This document shows positions 16,893 to 26,275 of a stretch of 64,000 nucleotides of DNA, in pieces. The position numbers and the translations under genes were made by a program. The notes below the pieces were generated by a model. It was not told the origin of the DNA and did not search any database. It saw only the letters and a program-made list of their open reading frames with translations. The stretch is from Streptomyces sp. SUK 48. Lineage in GTDB: Bacteria; Actinomycetota; Actinomycetes; Streptomycetales; Streptomycetaceae. The stretch lies in assembly GCF_009650765.1 (NCBI RefSeq), contig NZ_CP045740.1:3100001-3164000 (forward strand). Reading direction: 5' to 3'. Within the stretch, counting starts at the first letter, position 1. Each line of letters opens with the position of its first letter.

Positions 16893-17873
16893 CTAGGCCA
16901 GCCGCACGCGCGGATCGATGAAGGCGTAGGTGGCGTCGACGACGATGTTGAAGACGAGGATCATGGTGGCGGCGAAGAGCATCACTCCGAGCAGCAGCGG
17001 CAGATCGCTGAAGAACACGGACTGCACGGCGAGTTGGCCGAGGCCCGGCAGTCCGAAGGTGTACTCGGTGATGATGGCGCCGCCGAGCAGGGAGCCGAGG
17101 TCGATGCCGAAGATGGTGACGATCGGGATCAGCGAGCCGCGCCAGGCGTAGCGGAAGAAGACGTAGCGCCGGGACATGCCCTTGGCACGGGCGGTGCGTA
17201 CGTGTTCCTCCTGGAGCTGCTCGATCATCGCGGAGCGCGCCATACGGGTGTACTGCGCGGCGAAGATCGTGGACAGCACCACCCAGGGGATGATCAGCCC
17301 GGTGAACCAGCTCAGCGGGTCGCCGGTGAAGTCGTTGTAGGCCGGTTTGTCGAACCAGTGGGTCTGGTAGACGAGGATCGCGAGGGCGAGCGGGCCGAGG
17401 AAGTAGATCTGGAGCGAGCTGATCACCATGGCCCCGGCGGTGGCCGTCTTGTCGACCAGCGTGCCGCGCCGCCAGGCCGCGAGCAGGCCGGTGCCGAGGC
17501 CGACGATCAGGAAGCAGACGGCCGCGCCCAGGGTGAGCGAGACGGTGGTGGGCAGCCGGTCCATCAGGGTCGACCAGACCGGGTCGTTGGTGTGGTACGA
17601 GTAGCCGAAACAGGGTGCGGGGCAGGGCCCTTGGGCGAACTGGCTGCTGCCCGCGACGAGGTTGTGCAGGAAGATCCAGTACTGCTCGGTGAGGGGCTTG
17701 TCCAGGCCGAGCACATGGTGGATGTTCGCGATGCTGTCCGGGTTGCAGGTCTTGCCGCACATCAGCAGCGCCGGGTCCCGGGGCACCCCGAAGAACAGCA
17801 CGAACGTGACGATGCTCAGCAGGAACAGGATGACGACGGCACCGATGATCCGGCGGACGAGGAAGCGCAGCAT
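16893..17873 (-). CDS. bldKC: BldKC oligopeptide ABC transporter permease (OppB type)
   Basis: The 326-aa permease starts at the ATG 17873 (MLRFLVRRIIGAVVILF), the conserved OppB N-terminus; the longer open frame to 17945 adds only Pro/Arg-rich sequence. It has six hydrophobic segments, the EAA loop ARAKGMSRRYVFFRYAWRG and the end YAFIDPRVRLA. Four extracytoplasmic cysteines (Cys39 and Cys43 in CGKTC, Cys84 and Cys88 in CPAPC) match the plus-strand paralogue position by position. The start lies 85 bp after the binding-protein stop, across a 16-bp hairpin. Confidence 0.9.
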   Translation of the reverse strand: MLRFLVRRIIGAVVILFLLSIVTFVLFFGVPRDPALLMCGKTCNPDSIANIHHVLGLDKPLTEQYWIFLHNLVAGSSQFAQGPCPAPCFGYSYHTNDPVWSTLMDRLPTTVSLTLGAAVCFLIVGLGTGLLAAWRRGTLVDKTATAGAMVISSLQIYFLGPLALAILVYQTHWFDKPAYNDFTGDPLSWFTGLIIPWVVLSTIFAAQYTRMARSAMIEQLQEEHVRTARAKGMSRRYVFFRYAWRGSLIPIVTIFGIDLGSLLGGAIITEYTFGLPGLGQLAVQSVFFSDLPLLLGVMLFAATMILVFNIVVDATYAFIDPRVRLA

Positions 17874-17906
17874 GAGGGGGCAGCTCTCAGACGTCGGCGG
17901 TCCGGG

Positions 17907-17947
17907 CGGTGCCCGGCGCGCCCGCGGGTGAGGCGCGCCGGGCACCG
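17907..17947 (-). terminator. Intercistronic hairpin after bldKB
   Basis: A perfect 16-bp stem (17907-17922 with 17932-17947, 9-nt loop) lies between the binding-protein stop (17959) and the permease start (17873), without a T-run. The plus-strand operon has an equivalent at 10060-10088. It probably limits read-through or protects the upstream mRNA end. Confidence 0.65.
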
Positions 17948-17958
17948 GCGGGAGACGG

Positions 17959-19770
17959 TTACTTGATGTAGAGGCGACGCGGGTCGACGCCGCCGATCAC
18001 GTCGTCGTAGACGAGGCCGCCGACCTTGGAGCCGGCGATCTGGGTCGCCTTGTAGTAGGCGGTCGGGACCTCGTTGACCACCTTGGTCAGCAGGTACTTG
18101 TCGAGCTTCTCCCACTCGGCCGCGGACTTGACCGGGTCGGTGATGGTGTTGATGCGGTCGATCTCGCTGTTCACGTGCGGGTCGTTGATCTGCGAGTAGT
18201 TCGCCGCGCCGTCGGCGATCTGCCGCCCGTCGTACAGCGGGGGCATCACCGTGGAGGCGGACGGCCAGTCGGCGCCCCAGGCGGTGTGGAAGATGTCGTA
18301 GGGGTTGTTCAGCTTGGAGACCTGGTCGTAGAAGGTCTCGGAGGGGATCTCCTGGCGCTGGACGTCGAATCCGGCCTTCTTCAGGCCGGCCGCCATGGCG
18401 GTGGAGTACTGCTGGCCCTCCTGGGTGTTGATGTAGCCGAAGGTCAGCTTCATGCCGAGCTTGCCCGCCGCCTTGAGCAGGGCGTGTGCCTTGGCGGGGT
18501 CGCCCGCGGGGTTCTTCTTCTTGCCGTAGGGGTCGAAGGCGGGGTCGTAGCCGCTGACGGTCGGGCCGATGAGCCCGCCGGCGACCTCCATGGCGTCGGT
18601 GCCGCCGTAGGCGCGGATGAAGGGGGTGACCGGCAGGGCGTAGGCGATGGCCTCGCGGACCCGGATGTCCTTCATCTCGGGCTTGCTCATGTTGATGTTC
18701 ATCTGGCCCACGTACGGCTGGTAGCCGGAGACCACGCGGGACTTGAGCTTCGGGTCGCTCAGCACCTGGGACAGGTTGCCGGCGTCCACCGAGTTGCTGA
18801 AGCTGATGCCCGTCCGGTCGGCGCCGCTGTCGGCGAGCAGCGCCTTGGTGGACGCCTCGAACTGCTGGTTGAAGGTGATGTTGAACCGGTCCACGTACTG
18901 GTGGCGGATCGGGTCCGTCTTCGGGTCCCAGTCGGGGTTCTTGACCAGCACCATCGACTTGCCGGACTTGAACGACTGGATCTTGTACGGACCGGTGGTG
19001 ACCGGGTTCTTGTCGTACTTCTCCTTGGTGTCGCCCTGGGCGGAGACGACGGAGTAGCCCGCCATGGCCAGCGTGTACGGCAGGTCCGGGTGGGGCGTCT
19101 TGAAGTGGAAGACGACGGTCTTGGCGTCCGGCGTGGACAGGACGCTGTCCGGCAGGTGCTTGCCCTTGTAGGGGCCGTCGGGCAGCAGCTTGCGGTAGTC
19201 GGTGCCGCTGGTGTTCGCGAGCCACTGCTGGAGGTAGCTCGGGCCCGTGGTGATGAAGGGGGCGAAGAGCCGCTCGACGGACTGCCGGACGTCCTTGGAG
19301 GTGATCGGGGTGCCGTCGGCGAACTTGATGCCGTCCTTGAGCGTGTACTTCCAGGTCTTGCCGCCGTCGGTGGTGGTGCCGGAGTCGGTGGCGAGGTCGC
19401 CGACCACTTCGTGCCGCTTGCCGTCGTCGCTGGTCGACTTGTAGCCGGTGAGGCCCCGGTCGAGCAGCTGGGCGACCGTCATCTCGTTGTAGACGTAGAC
19501 CTGTGCCGGGTCCAGGTGCGCGTAGCTGTCGCGTTCGAGCACCTCCATGCTGCCGCCGCTCCTGGCGCCGGGTACCGGGGCCGCGGGCCCGGTGGAGTCG
19601 GCCGCGTCGCCGAACTTGATGGACGCCTGCTGGCGTTGCGCGTTCTGCCGGTCCTGTTTCTTGTTGTCGCCCGCGTCGCTGCCGCCCTTGCTGCAACCGG
19701 TGAGCACGAGAGCTCCGGCCGCGAGCATGGAGAGTGCGCCGTACGCGTGGCGTCCGCCCCTACTCGTCAC
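17959..19770 (-). CDS. bldKB: BldKB oligopeptide-binding lipoprotein (family 5)
   Basis: This 603-aa receptor is taken from the GTG at 19770 (VTSRGGRHAYGALSML); an alternative GTG at 19797 adds nine residues. The signal peptide ends in the lipobox LVLTGC (Cys26) and has no twin-arginine pair, so export is Sec-type, unlike the plus-strand paralogue. Family-5 blocks include HLDPAQVYVYNEMTVAQ, the KDGIKFADGTP segment, AMAGYSVVSA and NSEIDRINTITDP. In S. coelicolor BldKB binds a signalling oligopeptide needed for aerial mycelium. Assignment here rests on operon order, size and location, not on a tested ligand. Confidence 0.88.
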   Translation of the reverse strand: MTSRGGRHAYGALSMLAAGALVLTGCSKGGSDAGDNKKQDRQNAQRQQASIKFGDAADSTGPAAPVPGARSGGSMEVLERDSYAHLDPAQVYVYNEMTVAQLLDRGLTGYKSTSDDGKRHEVVGDLATDSGTTTDGGKTWKYTLKDGIKFADGTPITSKDVRQSVERLFAPFITTGPSYLQQWLANTSGTDYRKLLPDGPYKGKHLPDSVLSTPDAKTVVFHFKTPHPDLPYTLAMAGYSVVSAQGDTKEKYDKNPVTTGPYKIQSFKSGKSMVLVKNPDWDPKTDPIRHQYVDRFNITFNQQFEASTKALLADSGADRTGISFSNSVDAGNLSQVLSDPKLKSRVVSGYQPYVGQMNINMSKPEMKDIRVREAIAYALPVTPFIRAYGGTDAMEVAGGLIGPTVSGYDPAFDPYGKKKNPAGDPAKAHALLKAAGKLGMKLTFGYINTQEGQQYSTAMAAGLKKAGFDVQRQEIPSETFYDQVSKLNNPYDIFHTAWGADWPSASTVMPPLYDGRQIADGAANYSQINDPHVNSEIDRINTITDPVKSAAEWEKLDKYLLTKVVNEVPTAYYKATQIAGSKVGGLVYDDVIGGVDPRRLYIK

Positions 19771-19920
19771 GAGGATTCCCACCCATCTGTGTGTCACCGG
19801 CGCGTTTCATCCGACACCGGCATGAAAAGGACTCTGCGAGGTGCGAGGAATGCTGAAGTGCCTTGCTGTGCACAGGAGGTGCCGGACGGGCCCGTCTCCC
19901 GCCGGCCGCCGCGGTACGGG

Positions 19921-20949
19921 TCAGCGCGCGGTCTTCGGATCGAAGGCGTCGCGGACCGAGTCGCCGAGCAGATTGAAGGCGACCACGAAGATGATCATCG
20001 AGACGCCCGGGAAGAACATGTAGGTGATGTCGTTCTGCATCACGAGTTCGGTGGACGCCTTGGAGAACATCTGCCCCCAGTCCGGCGTCGGTTCGACGAT
20101 GCCCACGCCCAGGTACGACAGACCGGCCTCGGCGGTCACGAAGTTGGGCAGCAGATACGTCGACTGCACCAGCAGCGGGGTGACGATGTTCGGCAGGATC
20201 TCCTTGCGGATGATCCGCCACGGCGAGGCCCCGCTGACCTTGGCCGCCTCGATGAACTCCCGCTCGCGCAGGGCGAGCGCGGTGCCGCGCAGGATGCGGC
20301 CGAGGCCCATCCAGCCCAGGAACCACTGGACGATGATCAGCGCGACCACGCGGACGTAGGTCGGCGTCTCGTCGCGCGGGCTGACGAACAGGGAGACCAC
20401 GACCGGCATGCTCGCGATGAAGAACAGCTGCGCGGGGAAGGCGAGCAGGAAGTCGATGACCCGGCCGATGAAGTAGTCGGTCCGGCCGCCGAGGTAGCCG
20501 GCCGTGACGCCGAGCAGGATGCCGGTGACCACGACCGCGACGGTGACGGCGACCGAGATCATCAGCGAGGTGCGGATGCCGTAGACGAGCTTGGTGAAGA
20601 CGTCGTAGCCGTTGCCGGGTTCGAGCCCGAACCAGAACTGGCCGCTGATGCCTCCGTTGGGATGCAGCGGCACCCCGGCGCTGTCGAAGAGGTCCGGGCG
20701 TTCGTCCGCGTAGACCGTGTACGGGTTCTTGCCGTACAGCTTCGAGATCAGCGGTGCGAGCAGCCCGACCAGGAAGAAGAAGCCCACCACGTAGGCCGAT
20801 ATCACTCCGGTGCGGTCACGCTTGAAGCGCGTCCACATCAGCCGGCCCGGGGACCGGCCCGTCAGCGTGATCTCACCCGTCGCCTTCGGCCCTGGTCCGC
20901 CGGAGACGACCGCGGTTCCGCCGCCCCCCATGTCGATAGGACTTGTCAC
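19921..20949 (-). CDS. bldKA: BldKA oligopeptide ABC transporter permease (OppC type)
   Basis: The 342-aa permease begins at GTG 20949 with a Gly-rich cytoplasmic stretch. Helix 1 follows KRDRTGVISAYVVGFFFLVG, then a long external loop (YADERPDLFDSAGVPLHPNGG) and the EAA loop AAKVSGASPWRIIRKEILPN. It has the same length and architecture as the permease at 7181-8209. It is the first gene of the minus-strand operon, and its leader region (20950-21494) contains a short ORF and hairpins. The stop is 150 bp from the next start (bldKB). Confidence 0.9.
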   Translation of the reverse strand: MTSPIDMGGGGTAVVSGGPGPKATGEITLTGRSPGRLMWTRFKRDRTGVISAYVVGFFFLVGLLAPLISKLYGKNPYTVYADERPDLFDSAGVPLHPNGGISGQFWFGLEPGNGYDVFTKLVYGIRTSLMISVAVTVAVVVTGILLGVTAGYLGGRTDYFIGRVIDFLLAFPAQLFFIASMPVVVSLFVSPRDETPTYVRVVALIIVQWFLGWMGLGRILRGTALALREREFIEAAKVSGASPWRIIRKEILPNIVTPLLVQSTYLLPNFVTAEAGLSYLGVGIVEPTPDWGQMFSKASTELVMQNDITYMFFPGVSMIIFVVAFNLLGDSVRDAFDPKTAR

Positions 20950-21044
20950 GGTTCGTCCGTTTCACAGGTATGGGTGTGAATGGTGCCCGGGTACTCCGAG
21001 AACGCGCGAACCCACAGGCGGACGCGCGTAGTTCCAGAACCTGG

Positions 21045-21098
21045 TCACACCACGGAAAGCGAAGAACCGATCCGCCTGTTGCTTACGACACCGCACAT
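21045..21098 (-). CDS. Candidate 17-residue leader peptide upstream of bldKA
   Basis: The ATG at 21098 is preceded by GAGGAGG, five bases upstream, one of the best Shine-Dalgarno matches in the window. It opens a reading frame MCGVVSNRRIGSSLSVV that stops at TGA 21047-21045, 95 nt before the bldKA GTG. No run of a single amino acid that would mark classical attenuation is visible. It could be a regulatory upstream ORF, or the site could be coincidental. It is not homologous to anything I recognise. Confidence 0.35.
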   Translation of the reverse strand: MCGVVSNRRIGSSLSVV

Positions 21099-21446
21099 GG
21101 ATGTTCCTCCTCACGACTGCACGCGTTCACCGACAGGAGGGGGTTCTGGCCTCGCCTCCGACACCCCTGACGGAGGCTCAGGCACCCCTTGGTGCTCGTG
21201 AGTCGACGCAGCTGTCCCCACAGCGCGTGACCCATTGACCCGAGCGCTACGCGGCTAACTATCTGACATGGTCGGAACCACCGACCACTGCCCGTAGATC
21301 TCGATTCAGTCACAGCTGCCGCCCAGACCTTTTAAAATCTGGACAAAGCGTCTGCCCGAAGAAGGCGCGAAACGGACTTGTTACATGGGTATCGGGCAGC
21401 GATCTCCGCATGTCGGACATACGCCACGGAAAAACGGGTTGCAAAA

Positions 21447-21480
21447 AACCCGGGTCCCCCATCGCGGGGGGACCCGGGTT
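21447..21480 (-). terminator. typA: Rho-independent terminator of typA
   Basis: A perfect 14-bp stem (21447-21460 with 21467-21480, 6-nt loop), read on the minus strand, is followed directly by a run of T residues (plus-strand A-run 21443-21448). It starts 14 bp after the typA stop and is the most canonical terminator of the window. Confidence 0.9.
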
Positions 21481-21494
21481 CAAGTGGCCCTGGA

Positions 21495-23402
<1,908 letters not shown>

Positions 23403-23542
23403 AGTGCGGCGTACTCCCGAAGTGGTGAGAAGACCCTGCTGCGTACGTCCGTGACGCGGGCCTGCCGGGCTTGACACGCCACGGCCTCACCCCATGGTAC
23501 GTGGCCCTGGGCCGGGCGGCCTCCGCAGGGCCTTCGGGCCCC

Positions 23543-25663
23543 TCAGCCCTGGGACGGGCTCGCCGAGACGCGGGCCCCCTTCTTCAGGAATCCCATGTCC
23601 TCGTACACCGGTGTCTGGAACCCGAAGGCACCCGCGTTGACCAGGTCCTTCCGTGCCCCGACCAGCTGCGGGCGCTGGTAGAGCGGGATCGATCCCGCGG
23701 CGGCCCAGATGTGGCTGTCGGCCTGCCGGATCAGGGACTTCGCCTCGCCCTCGTCCAGCGTCGTCGCCGCCTGCTCGAAGAGCTGGTCGACCTGGTCGGT
23801 GCCGACCCGGGTGTAGTTCTGCTCGACGTTCACCGAGCCGTCCGCGCCGGGCAGCGGCTTGGCGTAGATCGGCCGGGCGTCCGTCGCGGGGAAGGCGGAG
23901 GACGGCCAGGAGTACAGCGCGAGATCGAAGTCACCGGCGGCGATGTGGTCCTTGAAGTAGCTCTCGTCGGACACCTTGGTGATCGTCGTCACGATCCCGA
24001 GCCGGTCCAGCATCGCGGAGATCCGGTCGGCGACGGTGTTCAGCGTGTCCGAGCCGGGCCCGGACGGCAGCACGAAGCGCAGCGTGAGCGCCTTTCCGTC
24101 CTTGGCGAGCGGCCCGGCCTTGACCCCGGCCGGCGCCGCCGTGCCCTTGGGGGCGTAGGCGCCCGCCGCGCCCCCGTGCCGGCCCGACTCGGCGAGGTGC
24201 TTGCCGCCGGCGTCGCCCTTGTTGTCCTCGCCGACGACGTACTCGCCGTCGTGGCCGCCGTCCGACTTCTCCTCCCGGCCGCTCTCGGGCCCGGCCGCCT
24301 TCGGCGCCTTCCGCTCCTCCTTGACCGGCCCGCCGGCCACCCAGCCGGCGTCCGTGAGCAGCGCCTGCGCCGCCTTGGTGTCCTGCGCGCCGAGCGCCCC
24401 GCTGTCGTCGGCGTAGGCGAGCTGCCCGGACAGCGCGAGATGGCTGCCGACGGGTACGGCGGGCAGGCCCAGCGGGGTGAGCACCAGGCGGGCGATCTCC
24501 TTGCGGTCCAGGGCGCGCGCGATGGCCCGGCGGACCCGCTCGTCGGTGAGCGGCCCGGAGGCGCCGTTGAGGGCGAGCTGGGTGTAGGCGGGCTCCAGGG
24601 ACTTGCGGACGCCGTAGGACTTCAGGGCCGTCTGCTGGTCCAGGTACGCGCCGATGGCCCGGGCCAGCTCGGTGCGGCCCGCCCTGACGTCGGCGGAGTC
24701 GAGGCCGTGGGCGCGCGCCCAGGAGCGCAGCGTCGACAGGGACGCCTTCCCGCCGCCCCGGAGCGGGGAGGAGCCGCCCTTGCCGCTCGCGGCGAGCCCG
24801 ATCCGCTCGGCGTCGGCCGGGTCGAGGTCGGCGAGATCCGCGCTGCCGTCGGCGAGCGCGCCGACCCGCTTGTCGTGGGGCACGGTGTGCAGCACGATCT
24901 GGTTCAGCTTGGCCGGCCTGCCCCACCAGCGGGGATTGCGGGTGAGGACGATGTCCTGGGCGATGGTGTCGACCTTGTCCACCTTGAAGGGGCCCGCGCT
25001 GATGGCCAGCTTGCGGCGGGCGCCGTCGTTGAAGGCGTCCGGGGTGCCCATGACGTCCTTCGGGTACAGCGGCGAGAACAGCGACTTCCAGTCGGCGTAG
25101 GGGCGGGAGAAGGTGACCCGGACCTGGAGGTCGTTGGCGCCGCGCTCGATCTTCTCGATGCGGTCGTACCCGGCGTTGCGCGCGGTCCAGTAGGCGCTGT
25201 CCTTGCCGGACAGGGCCCGCCACTGGGCGACGAAGTCGGCGGCGCCGATCTCCCGGCCGTCGCTCCACACGGCCTGCTGGTTCAGCTTGTACAGCACCAC
25301 CTGGCGCGGCTCGGTCTCGATGACCTTGGCGGACTCCAGATAGGCGGGATTGACGACCGGCCGGCCGGTGGCGTCCATCCGGAACATGGCGGGCAGCGTG
25401 GCCTGGGCGACGCGGGTGGTCCCGGTGTCGGCGTCGGCCTGGTAGGTGTTCAGCGTCTCCGGAAGGTCGTCCACGGCCCATTTCAGGGTGCCGCCGTCGG
25501 CCACCTGGCTGCGGGCGACCAGATCGATGTCCTGGGCGGCGAGGGGCTTGGCCACGTCGTCGTCCGAGCCGCAACCGGCGAGCAGAGGTACCGCGAGGGC
25601 GCCCGCGGTCAGGAAGGCGGCCGAGCGCAGGACCGCGCGCAGGCCGACGCCGTGGTGGGACAT
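23543..25663 (-). CDS. Orphan peptide-binding lipoprotein, solute-binding family 5, with charged insert
   Basis: This 706-aa lipoprotein has signal peptide MSHHGVGLRAVLRSAAFL..., lipobox LLAGC (Cys31) and a GGAGG ribosome-binding site before ATG 25663. Family-5 segments include GGTLKWAVDDLPETLNTYQAD-like residues near the mature N-terminus and a typical WSDGREIGAADFVAQW block. Between about residues 430 and 520 there is a Lys/Glu/Gly/His-rich, low-complexity insert not expected in OppA-type proteins. No permease or ATPase is adjacent. It may share a transporter with the importers at 1-21 kb or serve as a sensor; that is inference. It is unusually long for the family (commonly 500-600 residues). 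Confidence 0.88.
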   Translation of the reverse strand: MSHHGVGLRAVLRSAAFLTAGALAVPLLAGCGSDDDVAKPLAAQDIDLVARSQVADGGTLKWAVDDLPETLNTYQADADTGTTRVAQATLPAMFRMDATGRPVVNPAYLESAKVIETEPRQVVLYKLNQQAVWSDGREIGAADFVAQWRALSGKDSAYWTARNAGYDRIEKIERGANDLQVRVTFSRPYADWKSLFSPLYPKDVMGTPDAFNDGARRKLAISAGPFKVDKVDTIAQDIVLTRNPRWWGRPAKLNQIVLHTVPHDKRVGALADGSADLADLDPADAERIGLAASGKGGSSPLRGGGKASLSTLRSWARAHGLDSADVRAGRTELARAIGAYLDQQTALKSYGVRKSLEPAYTQLALNGASGPLTDERVRRAIARALDRKEIARLVLTPLGLPAVPVGSHLALSGQLAYADDSGALGAQDTKAAQALLTDAGWVAGGPVKEERKAPKAAGPESGREEKSDGGHDGEYVVGEDNKGDAGGKHLAESGRHGGAAGAYAPKGTAAPAGVKAGPLAKDGKALTLRFVLPSGPGSDTLNTVADRISAMLDRLGIVTTITKVSDESYFKDHIAAGDFDLALYSWPSSAFPATDARPIYAKPLPGADGSVNVEQNYTRVGTDQVDQLFEQAATTLDEGEAKSLIRQADSHIWAAAGSIPLYQRPQLVGARKDLVNAGAFGFQTPVYEDMGFLKKGARVSASPSQG

Positions 25664-25951
25664 CTCTGCTACCTCCGGGAAGCCGCGAGCGATATGATCA
25701 CGTTTGGCGGTATTTGGAGCTGATCAGATCTATGCGGCTACTGAAGAGGAAAGGATCCGCCGACCACGAGCGACACGGCGGCGAGGGCCGGCAAGCCCAC
25801 CCGTGCGGCGCAAACACGCCGGGACGAGCCCCCGGGAGCCGGTCCGATCGACGCAGATCCCTTCCCACGCGAGGTGTGACGCGCGACACTCTCAGGCGCA
25901 TGAGCAACGCAGCCCGGGACCCGCAGCCTCCGCGGAAGTGAGGGCACACCC

Positions 25952-26239
25952 ATGTCCGTGCACGACGAACTGACCACGGTCCAGCGCAGCCTCGACGAAC
26001 TGCGGCGGTCGCTGAGCCGGCTGGAGCGGCAGCTCGGCGGCGGCCCGGAGATGCGCCGGGCCCGGCTGGACGCCGACCATCTGCGCGCGAGCGTGGCGCT
26101 GCTGCGCCAGACGGCCGCGGCCCAGGGCCCGGCCACCGGACCCGACCTCGTCACCATCTCCGACACGCCGTACGACATCAGCCTGTGGACGGACTCGGAC
26201 GACGAGGGCCTGGGCGCCCGCGACCGGCACGCCCCCTGA
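25952..26239 (+). CDS. Small conserved coiled-coil protein upstream of the sdh operon
   Basis: This 95-aa protein (MSVHDELTTVQRSLDELRRSLSRLERQLGG) has heptad-like Leu spacing over residues 5-60, indicating a coiled coil, and an acidic C-terminus (ISLWTDSDDEGLG). There is no signal peptide or membrane segment. It ends 36 bp before sdhC on the same strand, so it is probably the first gene of the sdh transcript. I do not recognise a function. A structural or assembly role for the dehydrogenase is conceivable but unsupported. Confidence 0.7.
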   Translation: MSVHDELTTVQRSLDELRRSLSRLERQLGGGPEMRRARLDADHLRASVALLRQTAAAQGPATGPDLVTISDTPYDISLWTDSDDEGLGARDRHAP

Positions 26240-26275
26240 TACGCCCCTGTTCCCCGAGCCGAGCGGAGCGCTGTC

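Larger units (their letters stand above)
20950..21494. promoter_or_regulatory. Long gene-free region upstream of bldKA, downstream of typA
   Basis: This 545-bp stretch lies between the typA stop (21495) and the first codon of bldKA (20949) on the same strand. It holds the typA terminator (21447-21480), a GCCTCCG/CGGAGGC hairpin (21154-21177), a 17-codon ORF with a strong ribosome-binding site (21045-21098), and a small TTCACA/TGTGAA hairpin (20961-20980) just before the bldKA start. No larger gene was seen. The layout suggests a leader-regulated bldK promoter. Confidence 0.6.

Noticed and set aside
25695..25726. Two TGATCA palindromes (25695-25700 and 25721-25726) as a paired operator
   Set aside because: Six-base palindromes are common by chance, and there is no conserved flank.
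25704..25973. Short open frames (25704-25973 and 25714-25941) before the small coiled-coil gene
   Set aside because: Arg/His/Pro-rich products without domains, and no ribosome-binding site. The region is better read as a divergent promoter.
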